From Rosa chinensis (Eukaryota; Streptophyta; Magnoliopsida; Rosales; Rosaceae): a DNA stretch of 64,000 bases. The notes beneath the pieces are model-generated. The model saw only the letters and a list, made by a program, of their open reading frames with translations. It was not told where the DNA came from and made no database searches. Below are positions 46,609 through 58,362 of this stretch, piece by piece. How positions within the stretch are numbered: the first letter of the stretch is position 1; each line of letters begins with the position of its first letter. A program made the position numbers and the translations under genes. The stretch lies in contig NC_037091.1 in NCBI RefSeq assembly GCF_002994745.2, forward strand, positions 11,036,501-11,100,500. The letters run 5' to 3'.

Positions 46609-47634
46609 TAGGCCTGGGATCGGTTATGAAAACGTCATATTTTGCTGGAACCGGAACCGGAACCGTTAATCTTGTTTCGGTTCGGTTACCATGTTATTTA
46701 TATTAGGAACTGTTCGAGAACTGAACCGTTTAGTTCGGTTCGGTTTTGACCTGTTTTCGGTTCCTGTACCTAACAACAAAATGAAAGAATATTACAATTT
46801 CCCAGCTACACAAGACTGCAGCACAGCACATATAAACTCAATCAACTGATGAACTTCAATAGTTCAATGTTTCATCTTCAGAAAGTACAGACACTTATAT
46901 ACTAATATACCTAGAAAAGGGACAGGATTGAAAGTTTTCGCATCAACCAAAACCGAAAAATTGAGAGAGAAATTAACTTGAACGAAAAATCAAACTGCCT
47001 TACAGTGTTGGGTTCTTGCACCGAAAGCTTCACCGGCAGAGAAAGAAGGAGGCAAACAGAAACAGAGAGCTCGAGGGAGGCCTTGTTGTCTCGAAGTGGG
47101 GGGAGAGTGAAAATGGGATGATAGGGTTGAGACGGGGAAAGAGGATTTCGATTTGGGATTTGGGATTTATGATTTCGAAGCACAGAACCACAGATGAAAT
47201 GGGATGATTTGAGTTTTGCATTTTTGAATTGAGGAAGGACAATTTTGACTTCGAAAGCTAGGTTTGGAATTGGGGGATGAACTAAGGAGGATCGAGAGAG
47301 GAAGTGAGGAACTGAGGTTTGACTGTTTGAGGTCATGTTTGATCGAAGTCACATTAGGTCTAGACGTCGAGTTAATGAAACAGGCCTAGGCTTAGGGCAA
47401 TAGGGCTTTAATTAGTTGAATTATGGGCTTTCATTTGTGGTAGGCCTGCATATCTCGGTTCCTGCGGTTCTTATATGTTCACAAACAATAGAACCGGAAC
47501 CGAACCGAAGACATGAAAACGGTTCGGCTCTTGAAAAATGACATGTTAATAATACTAAAACCCGAACTGAACAGCCGGTTTCGGTTTGATTCGGTCCGGT
47601 TCCACCGGTTCTCAGTGCTAAAGTCCCAGGCCTA
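46609..47634. mobile_element. non-autonomous hAT transposon
   Basis: The left end TAGGCCTGGGAT mirrors the right end GTCCCAGGCCTA, and a perfect 8-bp duplication, gttttttg, flanks them (46601-46608 and 47635-47642), which is the hAT signature. Subterminal regions are crowded with copies of ggttcggtt/aaccggaacc on both sides, the likely transposase-binding motifs. The 1026-bp interior has open frames on both strands (for example 46911-47336 minus) without a transposase domain, so it is non-autonomous. Confidence 0.9.
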
Positions 47635-47750
47635 GTTTTTTGGGTTAATCTAGAAAATGTTCATATATCTAACAGTCATTTCAGTCTTTTTGAGACTTTT
47701 AACGTTAATGAAAATACAATATACTCTTTCAAAAGGAAAAAAGAAAAATA

Positions 47751-47764
47751 CACACACACACACA
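47751..47764. repeat. (CA)n microsatellite
   Basis: Short CA dinucleotide run just upstream of the U6-like sequence. Confidence 0.7.
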
Positions 47765-47848
47765 AAAGAGACAAATTAACCCAGAAGAAAGGAGATTTAA
47801 TTAACCAAACCCAAAACCCACATCCAAATACTAAAACCCTAAGACAAA

Positions 47849-47951
47849 GTCCCTTTGGGGACATCTGATAAAATAGGAACGATACAGAGAACATTAGCAT
47901 GACCCCTACGCAAGGATAACACGCATAAATTCAGAAATGGCCCAAATTTTT
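47849..47951 (+). pseudogene. U6 snRNA-like pseudogene
   Basis: 103 nt, nearly the length of plant U6. It starts GTCCC..TTTGGGGACATC with a 5' stem-loop and keeps the catalytic ACAGAGA box within gatacagagaa and the AGC triad in attagcatga. It includes cgcaaggataacacgcataaat and ends in T5. Many changes relative to conserved U6 (for example in the cc-ta-cgc region and the 3' domain) and no convincing upstream sequence element with a TATA box at the right spacing suggest a pseudogene copy. Confidence 0.78.
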
Positions 47952-48145
47952 GGTTCCTCAACCTTACCCACTGACACCATCTAAATCTTCTACACCTTTT
48001 TACTTCCAAACCCAAATTCCCCAGTTTGGATTTCGAATTCCGAACCCAAATTCCCTATATGACCACCTTTGGACAGATTCTATGGGAAGATGAAAGGGAG
48101 CAGCCGAGCGGTTGTTGAAATGAGAACGAGAGAACTTCGTGGAAA

Positions 48146-48394
48146 TTGGAGGAGAAATGCATAAAGTTGAAGCATTCTGAAAAGAGAAAGCATTTGATAG
48201 ATTGGAAGAAGAAAACTGATGATACTTATAACACCCATATAGAGACTTGGAACAAGGAGAGGGATAGGGTTGTTGCCACAATAAAGTCTCTTCAGGATAA
48301 GATACAGCAGGATAAATGTCATGTTGAAGATCTTGACAAAATGCAAAAGTATATTGCCGATATGGAGGTAGTTCAAAAGAAGAATGTACGTTGA
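48146..48394 (+). other. coiled-coil coding fragment, unidentified
   Basis: An 82-codon frame rich in Lys, Glu and Asp (KLKHSEKRKHLIDWKKKTDD, then WNKERDRVVATIKSLQDKIQ, then VEDLDKMQKYIADMEV), with a heptad-like spacing typical of coiled coils. It could be an exon-derived fragment captured between the flanking direct repeats. No family recognised. The frame closes with TGA soon after an AAGAAGAATG stretch. Confidence 0.35.
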
Positions 48395-48660
48395 TGATCT
48401 TCAGCGGGAGAAAGAACATCATTGGAAGCAAGTTAAAAGTCATGAGTAGAGGATTCAGACGATGAGCTCATTCACATTCTTTGGGCATGATATCCCGGAT
48501 ACTCACCTGGGCTTCTTTTCCTTTGTGTGGTTCATTTATATGGTCCTTAGCCATATGATCTGCGGATGAGTATATTATAGATTCATTTTAGGTCATAGTA
48601 TTAATGGTGCATTTGTTGCTATATATTATACCTCATCTGTTACGATGTATGCAGTAGGCA

Positions 48661-49191
48661 TTGATGATTTTTTTCCCTTGGCTAGGCTACGCTTGGATTT
48701 GTGATTTAATGTCGATTCTCACTCAATTTGCTTCCATTATCGTTTCTTTCTGGGTGCATCATATAGCACAGAGATTGGACCAAAGGTATCTATCTGATAT
48801 ATCAAGTGCATGTCAGAGATATTTCTGTCGACTGTTTGCAGCTTTTTCCACGATCATGATGACTATAGGTTTGACGATGCTAGGTATCTATGTTTTTGAG
48901 AGTGATGGATCCAGAGTTGATCCATCTTCACGTCTCTCAGTATCTCCATCTCCATCTCTTTCTAGCATGTCTTTTGCACCTGACTTGCACTTTTGGGAGA
49001 TCTTTCACTTAGCTATCATGACCGTAACTACAGTGGGATATAGAGATATTGCTTTTTTGACTACTTCTGGGAGATTATTCGCCACATTTTGGATTCCCAT
49101 CTCTATTCCCTTGTTTATTGTAGCGTCATCGTATATTGTGGAAGCTATTATACACTATTCTAGTCGTCGACCTATGACATGTATTATTTGA
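48661..49191 (+). pseudogene. potassium channel fragment with altered selectivity filter
   Basis: A 176-codon frame with hydrophobic segments (about residues 2-32 and 58-80), a pore loop with TVTTVGYRD (residues 121-129) and a following membrane helix (LFATFWIPISIPLFIVASSY). The order helix, pore, helix with TTVGYGD is that of two-pore (TPK/KCO) potassium channels; GRLFA-x-FWI after the filter supports a plant TPK. In place of the invariant second Gly of GYGD stands Arg (codon AGA, 49042-49044), which would block potassium selectivity. A Ser-rich insert lies between helix and pore. Only one pore unit is present, with no EF-hands and no 14-3-3 motif. Likely a retroposed or captured, non-functional fragment. 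Confidence 0.6.
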
Positions 49192-49270
49192 TAAATGGCA
49201 GCCAATAAAAAGATAGGGAAAGAGCGGATCTCCTTGTCTCAAGCCTCTGAGATTTTTTTTTGGCCAGTTT

Positions 49271-49520
49271 AAAATATTGCTCATGGATCCATTTTTTTAC
49301 CATATATTGGCATGTTGGACGTTTAGTTTATAGGTCTTCATGAGTAGATTTTTTTATGCAAATTCTTAGCCAAATTAATAATCATTAAGGTACCAAACCA
49401 TATCAAATCAATGGACGAATTAAATATGTCCAACCTGAACTGTCCGCGACTACGAACGCCTTAACGATTTTCAATGTGGCTGAAAATTTGCATAAGTGAT
49501 GTACTCATTTTTTAAACCCA
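49271..49520. repeat. 250-bp direct repeat, copy 2
   Basis: Partner of 46267-46515, same orientation, roughly three-quarters identical by eye. The right edge adjoins the presumed start of the Ty3-type LTR. Confidence 0.75.
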
Positions 49521-49764
49521 AAATGAGCATTTGTCCTCACAAGACTTGTCTTGAAGAAATTGAGCCAATGTCAGTGGCTCAAGCTATATATTGTCGACAA
49601 GTTCGAAATATATTATTTAGAGGCTAAATATAGCCTACCTGCAGAATTATGGAAGATTATGCAAGCTGCAAGAAAAGGCACGCCCATGCGAATATTCATA
49701 CTCCATTCAATTAAGGAATATAGAATGCACGTGGGGAAGCATTCAACTACATTTCATGGTGGCC

Positions 49765-49923
49765 AATTGGAAAACCTATCATGATTCCATTAGTGCTTAA
49801 TTGGAAAACCTATCATGATTCCATTAGTGCTTAATTAGAAAACCTATCACGATTCCATTAGTGCTTAATTATAAAACTTATCATGATTCCATTAGTGCTT
49901 AATTGGAAAACCCATCATGATTT
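49765..49923. repeat. 34-bp tandem repeat, about 4.6 copies
   Basis: Unit aattggaaaacctatcatga plus ttccattagtgctt, nearly identical copies head to tail, within the presumed 5' LTR. No variable spacers, so not a CRISPR-like array. Confidence 0.9.
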
Positions 49924-50702
49924 GTTTAAGGCCAACCACTGTGGCTTGGAAGCACATATATAGAGGCTACGACGAAGTAACAAGACACAATTCATCAATT
50001 AATCTCTACGATTATCCACGCCTTTCCAGAACAACCCCTTTCCTTCTCTTACCGGTGACCACACTCCAGTCCCAAAATACTCAGGAGCCGACTGTCAGTG
50101 CCACCAAACCCTCTTTCAACGTGCTTCGGTCCTAGTCTCCTCGGGAGTCGACTGTAGTACCGTGACCACAATGGTTAAGGAACCAACCAAGCAAGGGTAA
50201 CGCCTCACAAACCAGCCAAGCTAAAGTCACGCTTTAGCAAGTTCTCCCCACTTCCCAGTGATTTTCGCTTTGCTCGATCTATGACGTTGAGTATCGATTG
50301 TGTGATTTTGAAAAAGCTTAGCAAAAGTTGTCACCACGAGGCACAAAGAATCTAGTGACGAGGTTGGTGCTCTCCTCGTCCACAATCGCTCGAAACAAGT
50401 CAGGTCAAGGGACACCCCCGACGACCTCACCCGAACGGTGCTAGCACGCCCACCCAGAAAAGAGACTGTTGACCAGCTACAACAAAACTGGAGCCAAACA
50501 TTTTGGCACGCCCAGTGGGACATACGACATAGCGTTTCTTCGCGATCGCATCCATTGGGAATCAAACCGTTATCAAAAGGTTTACGTCAACTGCCTGAAA
50601 CACAAGACCTCCAGCTACAAGCCACACTGCCATGTGAATTGTCGTGGTCTTTCTAAAGAGCAAGTAAGTCAAAAATTTGCTTTTAATTCCCCATCTCCCA
50701 AG

Positions 50703-53200
50703 ATGGCAACCGACGAAGAACGAAACCCGATCGCTACCACCGATTTGGTTAGCGATGATTGGCGAGCAATGGGTTTCATACCCATCCCCCTTCCGGAGAA
50801 TGCGAGTGTGGAACAAAAGCTTGAGGTTTTTCGAAAGAATAATGATTCTTTTTATGAAAAGATGTTTAAAAACCTCACTGAACAAGAACAGAGGCATGGG
50901 GCCCTGTTGAGCATGGTTTGGAGACTCGAACAAGAATAAGCATGCGGTAGCCTCAGAGATTTGATGCAACTAAGCAAGAGAAACCACGAGCAGCTCATGG
51001 ACCTGATAAGTGCTCAGAGTCAAACCATCGCTTCAGAAGTCGCGACGATTGGCAAAGAAGGATCTAACGTCGCGACTCAGTGGCCATGCAGAAGGCTGAC
51101 CTCGATCAGGCCAGAGAGGTTCTACATAAAACACTGGGAGATCCTACCGCCATTCTGGGCTCTCTAGGTCAGTCCCCCATATCTGGCATGTACCGCCAAT
51201 GCTCGAGACAAAGTCATCAGTAGCGGCACGGAAACCCACATTCTGGCTATAACCACCACGTCGGCCAGGAGTAAGGCAAATACTCTGACTATCAGTGAAA
51301 AAGTCGATAAGGCGCCAACTGTCAAGTAGAAAAGCGGGACTTTAAATAGTGCTAGGGGAATCGACCTTGAGCTTGTCATAGCTGCCCAATACGACAGCGA
51401 TGGATACAAGTGCGTATTCGAAGAATCTCTAGGGGTTGACCAGGCTGGAAGTTCAGCGAAGGTCACCGCGACCGCGAAGAGTCAAACAGCAGCAGGACTT
51501 ACGTTGCAGACGTCAGCCCAACCCAAGACAGCTCGTGTAGGCGGCATATTATGGACTGGTCAAACATCATAGGCGCCACCCTTGATCCGGCCAGTTGGTG
51601 AAACAATATCCCACGTCCCTCCTCCTCCCCCGGATCCCTGGTACATAACGAGAGAAGAGGTAGATGAGATGATTAGGGCCGCGAACCAGAGGCCTAACTT
51701 GGAGGAGGCCTATCAGGGGCCGTTCCCACCACACATTATGCAGTCACCTTATCCTAGGGGATATAAGAAAATCACGTTCTCTACTTTCTCGGGAGAGGAA
51801 GTCAAAAGTGTCGCGGCCTATTTGGCTAGGTTTCGAGTACAGTGTGACCAATACCAGAACGATGACAGTCTGAAATGTAAGATCTTCGCCACTTCTTTGT
51901 CGGGTGCTGCCTTCACCTAGTTCACTAAGCTGCAACCAGGATCAGTTGCGAGTTGGCCCGTGATGGAAAAGATGTTCAAGGAAACTTTCGAGACTATCGA
52001 GCCTGAGGTAGATCTGGCTTCACTTACTTAGATGGCTCAGCAGCCAACTGAATCTGCTATCACATACCTTCAGTTCTTCCAGATACAGAAGGGGAAGTTG
52101 AACGTGATTCTGCCGGAGAAAGAACTGGTGAAGTTGGCAATCAAAGGTTTAGAGCCTCGCCAACGCAAGAAGCAGCATGGAAGCATGTTCAGCTCTATGG
52201 GGGAACTGATCACAGAAGTAGGAAGTTTCGAGCACTTGCACAGAGAGATAGACGCTATGAAAAACATCTCGAAAGGGACATACATCCCAGGGAAACACTG
52301 AACAGTGGTTGCGCTCAGCCATCAATCTAGTTCCTATGATCCTTACTATAGGAGCGAGGAATCCGGCCTGGCAGAGTCTGAGGAAGATGAAGTAGCAGCA
52401 CTCAAGCTCACGGGAAAGAAGGCATCAGCGCTAAAGCAACTGAAGCTATGCAAAGAGCCGGTGAAACTCAAGTCGGTGGTCTTCACCAAACCTGAATTCG
52501 CAAGTTATACCTATGATGCTAATAAAGCTCATGAGATCTTAGATGAGATGATCATTGCGAAGATGGTGAAGACTGACTTCGGGCCATTCCCCAAACCAGA
52601 TTAGCTTAGGGGAAAGAAATACTGTAAGCTCCACAATTTGTGGAATCATAACACAGCTGACTGTGTCTGGTTGAAGGATCAGATCCAGATCTGGGTGAAT
52701 AACTGTAGCTTACAGGTTGAAACGCCGCAGCGGTGCTGGTAGATTTAGATCCCTTCCCAGACACTAGAGTCAACATGGTTGACGTGGTTTGGGATACAAA
52801 GGATCAACAGAGGTGGAGCCTAGATAGTACCATCGGGGGCTTAGAAAAGGTGACTGAACAGTTCGTGAAGCGGAGATCCAAGATGGCTCCACCTATTATT
52901 CTATGCTCATGGTGCAAGGAGGAATGTGATATCCAAGAGTTGCATGAAGAGGACGAACGGACTGTTCACTTTGGCTCCTTACCACCAATGAAGTTACTAA
53001 CACATTCTATAAGCTTCCAGCCAGGTAGCCCAAGAACGCATGCCGGGTTAGGAACTTCTTCCCCAAAGGATTCTAACTTGTTCAAGAAGCTGAAGGTTAC
53101 GAGAGAAAGAGAAAGGGCAAACGAACGGCCTGATGTTACGACTAGACCTTATATTCCCCTGGCGTTGACGTCCTCCTTCAAAGAAGGAAGATGGTATACA
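50703..53200 (+). pseudogene. gag of the Tat/Ogre-like element, broken
   Basis: Starts at ATG 50703 (MATDEERNPIATTDLVSDDW). The gag core follows at 51582-52300 with GYKKITFSTFSGEEVKSVAA, YLARFRVQC and ESAITYLQFFQIQKGKLN. A zinc-knuckle-like CKLHNLWNHNTADC lies near 52620-52665. In-frame stops fall at 50936-50938, 51918-51920, about 52029 and about 52602, and there are frame changes. Gag would form the particle; this copy cannot. Stops mostly sit where related elements have Gln or Trp codons. Confidence 0.78.
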
Positions 53201-53491
53201 TAGAAAAAGGGCAAGGCGATGGAGATGAGCTCTTCAAGGAAGAGAAAACTCCAGCGGAGGTTTGGAAAAGCAAAGCGAACCTTGGAAGCACTGGATCAGG
53301 GGTTGATTAAACCATCGTAGTTGGTGAGATCTCCAAAAGAATACCAGAGATAGGTGGAGGCACTGACCTCCGAAAGGTTCATCGCCCCTCGGGTTTTCCA
53401 GGGGCGTCCTAAGATGTTGTAACGGGCTTTAAAAACTAGCGCTCGCGGGAAGGACATTCAGGAGAAGTCCCTAGCTCTCGCAAGGCGAGAA

Positions 53492-54531
53492 TTGCTGCCA
53501 GCTTGTAAAGTCAGTGTTTGGCGGAGAATATCTCCCAAAGGAAGAGATAGCGAGCCTTCAATCTTTAACAGGCTGGGGGGCAAAGACAATCGATCTGCAA
53601 TTATGCAATGGAGGCCTAAGAAGTTTCAAAGCATAGTGGTTGTGAACTCAGAAGGGGCTTCATCAGTGAAGCAGAGGCAGGACTCACCCAAGAAGGAATT
53701 TACCTCTGCGACAGATCAGCAAGAGCAGGTCATGATCCAAAAAGAAGGATTGTTGGCTACTTACGTCGCAAGCAAGTTCGCGGAGGAAGTGGACTTGAGC
53801 TCTCCCGCTGTGGAATCAGAAGAAGCAGACATGTTGGACATTACATGTAACATGGTGTATGTCCTATCATCAAAATATGACTTACCAGTGGCAGCTCAGG
53901 AATTCCAAGCAGAGGATGATAAATCATTGGACAAACGAACGTTCGAGATCACCTCAGCGGCGTCATCTTTAGCGAAGAAACCCACGTCGAAGGAAGTCGA
54001 AGCAGCAGAGGCTGCAAACACCAATGTGAGAGACCAGGACATGAGTTTCAGCAAGCCAACGCCAGCAATTGTGTAACACATGAAGCCATTGTATATGACC
54101 GCCGATGTGAACGACATCAAAGTTAGCAAGATCATGGTAGACACAGGCGCTGCAGTTAACGTCTTGACCACCAGAACCATGCATCTGCTAGGGATCAAGA
54201 AAGTGAAAATCTAATCCACGTCCCTTACGCTAAAGAACTTCACGGGGACTGTAACCAAAACATTGGGTTTGATTTTCCTACAAGTCAAGGTGGGTCCAGC
54301 AGAAGGGGTTTACGTTTTCTTTGTTACGGATTGCTATGAGGCATATAGCGCAATTATGGGCTGCGATTGGATCTACTGGAGCTATTGTGTCCCATCCACC
54401 CTTTATCAGGAGCTGATCATATGGGATAGAGTCGCGGACAAGGCGGAAATTGTCAAAGCAGACCCGCGACCTTTTTCGGTGTCCACCAGCTACGTGGACG
54501 CAAGGTACTACCTAGAATCAATCTCTCCTTT
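53492..54531 (+). pseudogene. linker and aspartic protease of the Tat/Ogre-like element
   Basis: Following a hydrophilic linker (53492-54076), a retroviral-type aspartic protease begins near 54095. Its catalytic DTGA motif lies at 54140-54151 (IMVDTGAAVNVLT), followed by LTLKNFTG and a conserved AIMGCDWI near 54350-54370. Stops at 54074-54076 and 54212-54214 break the frame. The CACTA element interrupts the sequence just downstream. Confidence 0.75.
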
Positions 54532-55019
54532 CACTACAAGAAATTTGGGTATATGCAACGGGTTTATATGCAAGGAGTCAAAATTCCTTGCAATTGGTTG
54601 ACTTATACAAAGAATTTTGTGAATCCTTGCATCTGGCTCTTTGAGTTTGCAAGGAATGCAACAATTCCTTTTACTTGGTCTTCTCAAATCTAAAAAATGG
54701 TAAATTCCTTGTATATAGATTTAGAATCCTTGCAATTATTGTTGGGCGGGATTTTTTAGCGCTCTCCAAACCACAATTGCAACGATCTAACTCGCTTCCT
54801 TGTTTTTATTTGTGGACACTCAGGGCCTTTATCACTCGACTGACTCTAGTTAGAAAAAGAAGAAACAAAAGTTCTCTCTGGTCCTTCTAGATCGATGAAG
54901 AATACACCAAAACACGAAAACCCCAAATCCAACTGTCAGTGGCGAAAATCGGCTAGTCGATCGAGCTAGGCGTGGGGGTGAAAATCGGTCGACTAGGCGG
55001 GCTGGGCGGCCATGGCTGG

Positions 55020-58000
55020 GAGCTGGGCAGTCGGCGACTAGGTGTTCCGTCCCTTTTTTTTTAAGAAACTCGTCCTAGGAGGCTAAAATGCCTAAAACGC
55101 AATCTGACCTAAAAGTTTTCGACTAAAGCTCGCCTCTCTCTCTCTCTCTCTCTGTGTCTCTCTTTGGCACGACCGCACGACGCCTTTTCTTTCTTCGACG
55201 GTGACGCCGTGATGGACTGACGGTGCGCGGTGAGTCTGGGTTTCTGTAATTCTCTTAATTTCTGCATCTGGGTCTTCATTCTTCAATCGATTTATGGCTT
55301 CCTCTTAATTTCTTCTTCTGGGTATTCAATTTTCAGTCTTCAAGTCTGGGTTTGGCTCGAACTCTACTAGGTGAAGTAGCTTCGATTTCAGTTTTCGACT
55401 CGATTTCGGAAACTTCAAGCTTGGTAAGTTGCTGCCATCTTTCTTGCTTCGATTTCTGGGTTCGAATTGCATCTGTTACTTTTGCTATACGCTATACATA
55501 CGACTTTGTTCCCTGTGGTAGCCTATGTACTTTTTTGAATTAGATATAGAAGAATTGAATTCTTTGGTTTAGGATTATTGACATATCTAAAAGTAGGGGT
55601 TTGGTTTCGATTTTGATTTTGATTGAAATTGAGATTTTATTGATTTCGATAGGTTATTGAAAGGGTTTTCATATTTTTATTTTTGCAGGCAATCGAAGAG
55701 CTGAGTTTTTGCAAGTAATGGAAGTCTCGCTTATATATAAGAGATTAAGGCCAAAGCTGCCACCGAGGCCTCTCCATTTTCATTGCTTCAGTCTCTCCAA
55801 ACTAAAAACTCCCACTCTCAGGTAAATACCGATTTCTGATTCTCCTTTATGCTCTGTTTAGCTGCCTAGGAACTGAAAGAAATATGATTTTGGTTTCACA
55901 ACACTTGGTAATTCATCAAAGTTTGGTTTCCGATTAAATGTTTCAATTTCCTTGCCTCAACAACTGAAATAAATGAGTATATTTATAGACTATAAACAAC
56001 TCTCAGGTATCCTGACCTGCAAAACCCATAAATCGAAACCTTTATATTTAAACATTGTTAGGTAGATTTCTCCAAGGGATTAGATTAGATAATCATATGT
56101 CTTCAGCTAGCTTTATAATATCTTACTCTTCAAGTTTTGTTCTTATGCCTTTGCTTTTATTGTGCATCTTCCATTGGTTTATGGTTTATATTGTTTGAGT
56201 GTTGGTGTTAAATAGAGTTTGTAATTGATGAATTTAAAGGATGAACTAATGGAAATTGATTTGCAGTTGCAAAGGCGGTACAACAAATTACAAAGAAATG
56301 ATGTTCTGCCAGAGTGGAGGAAAGTTCAGACTTCTTGGACATGAAGTAAAATGTTGGTTGCATAGCACATATATGTTCCAATCTGGCAACTGTCGTATCT
56401 CAAGAAGAAATAAGGTAATAGTGACTTGATTATCTAACACACTTCATATTCTAACTGTTTTTTGCTTTATTTTATCTGACCATATAGTGATATATAGTTA
56501 CGTAAAACTAAAATTCAGTTGCTTCTAGCTATGAATATCAAAATAACTTGGTAGTGCAGGGAACAACATATGTTCTGCAAAAGAGAGCTGAACCTAGATA
56601 AAGACAAAGTTGTCCTGATACTTCTTTGTTTGAGTCTATCATACCTCTGACTATAAACTGAATTTCAAGGCCAAGTTAGTGTTTAATTGATAAAATGCCA
56701 ACTGCATGAATTCCTATATTCTGCAAAGGAACAACAAATTTTCTGATCTGCAGGGAGCGTCCACCAACTTCATTGTTTTTGTGTAATCGTTTTAGCATAT
56801 GGTTTACTGGTGAGAAAAGTTCTGTGCAAGGTTCTTCAATAAATTTGGAGAAGGGTGCTCCCAAATTCTATCATTTCTGCTAATGAAAGTGTTTCCAAAA
56901 CTTTGACATAGTTTTACCTCAAATCAATTACAGCTTCATTCCATCTAATAAATCCTATAGCTAGCGATAAAGCTTTGAGAATCATGCTTTTTCTCTTACT
57001 GAGCAGTTATTTCTCGCACTTTCTAAATCCAAAGAAACATAACATTGACATGGATAGAGCATATAGTGGCTACCGTACGTAGTAATGATTATAAACTTTA
57101 TGTATAAAACATTTCCAGTTGTCTTTGTTGTCGTTTTGTATATTGTATTGGTTATGGATTTCAGTGGTATAATGAAGTGATACCATTGTTGCTTTATTCC
57201 GATGTTTCGGTAATGGGTATGTGATTTTTAGAGACTTTCTCTTTCTGTTCCTTCTTAGTTAGTCAGTTCAAATTTTGCTAATCCAACTCAACGTAGACGC
57301 AGTCCATTTCATATTTCATTTGCACACTATATACTAGCTACCTAATGTCAATAGATATATGTTTTCTATAGATCGATCGACTTTGGTCCAATCTTGAATC
57401 TTTAATTACCAGCCGGGTTCAAATCTTCTTCATTTGCTTCTCAGATCAACACGGCTCAAACCCTGACTCCATTACAGATTTATTAGTTGAGGTAAATCCC
57501 CATTTCCTTCTTTCCAGTTATTTCTATCCTCGATCATATTTTCATTTTGTGCTCCATCATGATTATATATTGTTGGTTTCTTTAATCCACAAGATCGATC
57601 CCTTTTTTCTCTTTTCATTTTGTTTTGTGTTCATATTTTTTTTCTTTATTCGTACATCTTATAGAGTACCACTGCACTCAAAGATATTTTGCATATTCAA
57701 AATTATAGGAAGCAAACAATTATTTAAGTGAGGAAGAGTGCATACAGGTATACTGTCCTATCTGAGTTTAAGTTTTTAATATCATTCGAGTGATCGGAGT
57801 ATTAACTGATAGACAAAATAGAACAGTCAATTTAAGAGTGAATCTCATTGCCAGTATGAACAATGGTTAACTCAAACATTGCTAACATTTCAAAATTATG
57901 CTAAGTGATAGTATTTAATTTTATATTCTTATTATCTTACACTGATATCTCAGGAGTATTTTCATGCTAAATGTTCGATGAATTACAGTTTTTTAACTAC

Positions 58001-58340
58001 ATGGTGGTTTCTTTTATATGTTTTGACCTCCTATACTTCTCTAACCTGAAACTGTTGCATGTTCTATTTTCAGTGGAATTAGGCTATTTTCAGTAAAATT
58101 ATTTCCAGCAGTTGATCCTCAAAGATCAAAATCATCCCACCGCCTTAATCAATTATCCTCCCCTTCTTTTATGTCGATATGGTCCAGTTGTTGCAGGTAT
58201 GGTTTTGATGAGTTTGGTTCCAAGTTTCATAAACTCTTTCATTGCTTTCTAATAGTGCTGACTCCTGGATGGCAGTCAATTTTTGTAGAGTGTTGCTTTA
58301 TCATCATAATACTCTGGTCGAAGAACCTGCGTCATTATAA
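55020..58340 (+). other. CACTA interior with unidentified exon-like blocks
   Basis: A CT-rich leader-like stretch (55130-55160) and several short coding-looking blocks bounded by splice-like sites (for example 55722-55820 ending ctctcag-gtaaat, and 56276-56415) suggest a transduplicated 5' gene region, but I cannot name it. The rest is AT-rich intron-like sequence. The frame at 57549-57731 is T-rich and not a gene. Confidence 0.4.
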
Positions 58341-58362
58341 GTACATACAAGGGCAAATGTTA

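Larger units (their letters stand above)
49523..54531 (+). mobile_element. Ty3 Tat/Ogre-like retrotransposon, 5' part
   Basis: An LTR-like stretch is followed at 50501-50520 by ttttggcacgcccagtggga, a primer-binding-site-like sequence directly after a CA dinucleotide (50499-50500). The gag-like region then runs 50703-53200 and the protease 54076-54470. The left LTR edge is a guess at TG 49523, just after the direct repeat, because the matching 3' LTR is beyond the window. The element continues at 60565 after the inserted CACTA. Many in-frame stops show that it is inactive. Confidence 0.75.

Noticed and set aside
46911..47336. 141-codon minus frame inside the hAT element as transposase
   Set aside because: No hAT dimerisation or BED zinc-finger motif; overlapping frames exist on both strands, and the element is only 1 kb.
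49765..49923. Regular 34-bp repeats as a CRISPR array
   Set aside because: Units are head to tail without variable spacers, in a plant retrotransposon; no cas genes.
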